NCBI GenBank assembly: GCA_028679405.1
Contig: JAJRBP010000200.1
Location: 1-6,624, forward strand
From: Methanoregulaceae archaeon
GTDB taxonomy: Archaea > Halobacteriota > Methanomicrobia > Methanomicrobiales > Methanospirillaceae
Direction of reading: 5' to 3'
Length of the DNA stretch: 6,624 nt
The translations under genes and the position numbers were made by a program. Numbering within the stretch: the first letter of the stretch is position 1; each line of letters starts with the position of its first letter. Below are positions 4,945-6,624 of the stretch, in pieces. A model generated the notes under the pieces. It worked only from the letters and a program-made list of their open reading frames with translations. It was not told the DNA's origin and made no database searches.

Positions 4945-4984
4945 AAGATAATTTTCGTCCGGGAATCCGGAAAGATGGTGAACA

Positions 4985-6624
4985 ATGGACCTGATCCTTG
5001 CCGTTGCGATCATTCTCTCGCTCGCAATCGTCCTCCTCCTGGTCAGCCAGCGGTTCAGGATCCCAAGCATTGTCAGTTTCCTGGTTGTCGGAGTCCTTGT
5101 CGGCCCGTACGGGTTCTCGGTCATCACCGACCAGCCGACCATTGAGACGATCGGGCAGATCGGGGTGATCCTTCTCCTTTTCACCATCGGCCTTGAGTTC
5201 TCCTTCGAGAAGCTGCTGCGGGCGTGGCGCACGGTAATATTCGGGGGGATCATCCAGGTCTGCACGACAATTGCCGCGATCGCCGCTATCACCTACCTTC
5301 TCGGCTTCTCCTTCAACGAGGCGGTATTCCTCGGCTTCCTCGTCTCCCTCTCGAGCACCGCAATCGTCATGAAAGTCCTCCAGGAGCGGGGCGAGGTCGA
5401 GTCGCTTCCCGGACGGACGATGCTTGGGATCCTGATCTTCCAGGACCTTGCCATCATCCCGATGATCCTCATCACCCCGCTCCTCATCGGTGAATCGGCT
5501 CTCACCTCCTACGAGTCCCTCCCGGTCCACATCGCAAAAGTGGCAGGCATCATCGTCATCCTCGTGGTCGCGGCACGATGGGTTGTCCCGGAGTTCATGT
5601 ACAGGGTCGCCCTGCAGAAAAACCGGGAACTCTCCCTCTTCACCATCGCGGGGATCTGTTTCATTACCGCCTGGCTCACCAACTCGGCAGGTCTTTCGAT
5701 CACCCTCGGTGCGTTCCTGGCCGGTCTCATCATCGGCGAGTCGGTCTACAGTATCGACGCACTGAGCAGCATCATCCCGTTCCGCGACATCTTTGCGGGC
5801 ATCTTCTTCATGTCCATCGGGATGCTCCTCGATACCCGGCTGTTTGTCGATGAATTCTGGATCGTGCTCACGGTCATCCTCGTCATCATCCTCGTGAAAT
5901 CCTTCACAGGGGCGTTCACTGCAGGGGTCCTCGGCCTTCCCCTCAAGGTACGGGTGTTCACCGGCCTGTCGCTCGCCCAGATCGGGGAATTTTCGTTCGT
6001 GCTCGCGGTCACGGGCCTCGGCTCCGGTCTCATAGAAACGGCTACGTACCAGATATTCCTTGCCGGAGCCATTGTCACCATGGCGCTGACCCCGTTTTCC
6101 ATAAAGGCGGCCCCCGGGGTTGTGGATCTCCTGTACCGCTTCCGGAGGTGGAGGGGGTCCCACCTTCCGCCAGACCCTGAGTCTGAAGAACGGGAGAAGG
6201 GGCTTTCCGATCATCTCGTTATCGCGGGGTACGGGATCACCGGAAAGAGTGTCGCACGTGCAGCGGAGATCGCGGGCATCCCGTACAGGGCTATCGACCT
6301 GAATCCGGGAATCGTCCGCGAGGAGAAGGAGTCCAGGCATACAGAGGTGATCTACGGGGATGCGGTACAGGAGGAGGTGCTTCGCCATGCCGGGCTCCGG
6401 GCGGCGCGGGCCCTCGTGATCGTCATCTCCGACCAGGATGCGATCCCGCGGATCATCAGGGCTGCCAGGGGGATCTCCCCCTCGGTATCCATCATCACGC
6501 GGACGAGGTACCTGGGCGATGTGGAAAAACTCCTCGAGGCCGGCGCGGACGAGGTGATCCCCGAGGAATTCGAGGTAGCGCTTGGGATATTTGCAAGGAT
6601 TCTCGCGATGTACATGGTCAGCGA
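4985..6624 (+). CDS. Kef-type monovalent cation:proton antiporter (CPA2) with RCK/TrkA-N domain, C-terminus missing
   Basis: 546 codons are visible and the frame is open at the window edge. Residues 1 to about 385 form the CPA2 sodium/hydrogen-exchanger membrane domain with about 12 hydrophobic segments: RIPSIVSFLVVGVLVGPYG near the N-terminus, LSSTAIVMKVLQERGE (from L122), and FQDLAIIPM with Q153-D154, the ion-binding region in Kef-like transporters. After a charged linker (about 390-405), residues from 409 form an RCK/TrkA-N nucleotide-binding domain: GYGITG with Gly415, 417 and 420, D438 ending the second strand (favouring NAD(H) binding), and YGDA. A TrkA-C domain may follow beyond the edge. 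The expected role is K+ or Na+ efflux in exchange for protons in the cytoplasmic membrane, gated by nucleotide binding. GGTG before the ATG at 4985 is a modest ribosome-binding site; the MDLILAVAII start matches the family. Confidence 0.92.
   Translation, partial: MDLILAVAIILSLAIVLLLVSQRFRIPSIVSFLVVGVLVGPYGFSVITDQPTIETIGQIGVILLLFTIGLEFSFEKLLRAWRTVIFGGIIQVCTTIAAIAAITYLLGFSFNEAVFLGFLVSLSSTAIVMKVLQERGEVESLPGRTMLGILIFQDLAIIPMILITPLLIGESALTSYESLPVHIAKVAGIIVILVVAARWVVPEFMYRVALQKNRELSLFTIAGICFITAWLTNSAGLSITLGAFLAGLIIGESVYSIDALSSIIPFRDIFAGIFFMSIGMLLDTRLFVDEFWIVLTVILVIILVKSFTGAFTAGVLGLPLKVRVFTGLSLAQIGEFSFVLAVTGLGSGLIETATYQIFLAGAIVTMALTPFSIKAAPGVVDLLYRFRRWRGSHLPPDPESEEREKGLSDHLVIAGYGITGKSVARAAEIAGIPYRAIDLNPGIVREEKESRHTEVIYGDAVQEEVLRHAGLRAARALVIVISDQDAIPRIIRAARGISPSVSIITRTRYLGDVEKLLEAGADEVIPEEFEVALGIFARILAMYMVS

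Noticed and set aside
4859..6388. A 509-codon open frame on the minus strand
   Set aside because: It lies entirely opposite the antiporter gene. Its product is an implausible run of Asp, Glu, Arg and His, the usual antisense image of a GC-biased membrane protein gene. The plus strand has clear family motifs throughout.
1..6624. CRISPR array, tRNA/rRNA gene, insertion sequence or defence system
   Set aside because: No regularly spaced repeats, cloverleaf-like segments, transposase motifs, terminal repeats or known defence domains were seen by reading both strands.

Overview
The window looks like chromosomal DNA of a methanogenic euryarchaeon, most likely Methanomicrobiales. Four things point there: AT-rich TATA boxes without bacterial -35/-10 pairs, poly-T termination tracts, very small CxxC zinc-ribbon proteins of a type common in methanogens, and a small siroheme sulfite-reductase-like protein. 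The lineage is inferred from gene content and style; no marker gene is present. No rRNA, tRNA, CRISPR array or transposase was seen.

Layout. Bases 1-70 hold the start of a minus-strand gene that leaves the window. A roughly 320-base gap with the CAP gene promoter follows. A secreted CAP/SCP-domain protein lies at 392-1501 (+). The gap after it contains a T-run and two hairpins. Two tiny zinc-ribbon genes follow (1778-1945 and about 2286-2477, both +), the first with its own TATA box and T10 tract, the second with TATA elements farther upstream. Next is a 94-residue glycine-rich membrane protein (2723-3007, +) whose Shine-Dalgarno lies inside an inverted repeat.

A minus-strand cluster then converges on it: cupin (4330-4668), small sulfite/nitrite-reductase-like protein (3603-4304) and YkgJ-type cysteine-cluster protein (3151-3510), read in that order. 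Cupin and reductase are 25 bases apart and very probably co-transcribed. The YkgJ gene follows after 92 bases and may belong to the same unit. Divergently, after two small plus-strand reading frames (4696-4851 and 4855-4920) and overlapping inverted repeats, a Kef-type monovalent cation:proton antiporter with a C-terminal RCK/TrkA-N domain runs from 4985 off the right edge.

Functionally this is a housekeeping and stress neighbourhood: an extracellular protein, small putative nucleic-acid-binding proteins, a redox (siroheme/Fe-S) cluster and ion homeostasis. No defence or mobile system was found. The most unusual items are the cupin / mini-sulfite-reductase / cysteine-cluster set, the inverted repeat over the ribosome-binding site of the small membrane protein, and the small-ORF/hairpin leader before the antiporter.
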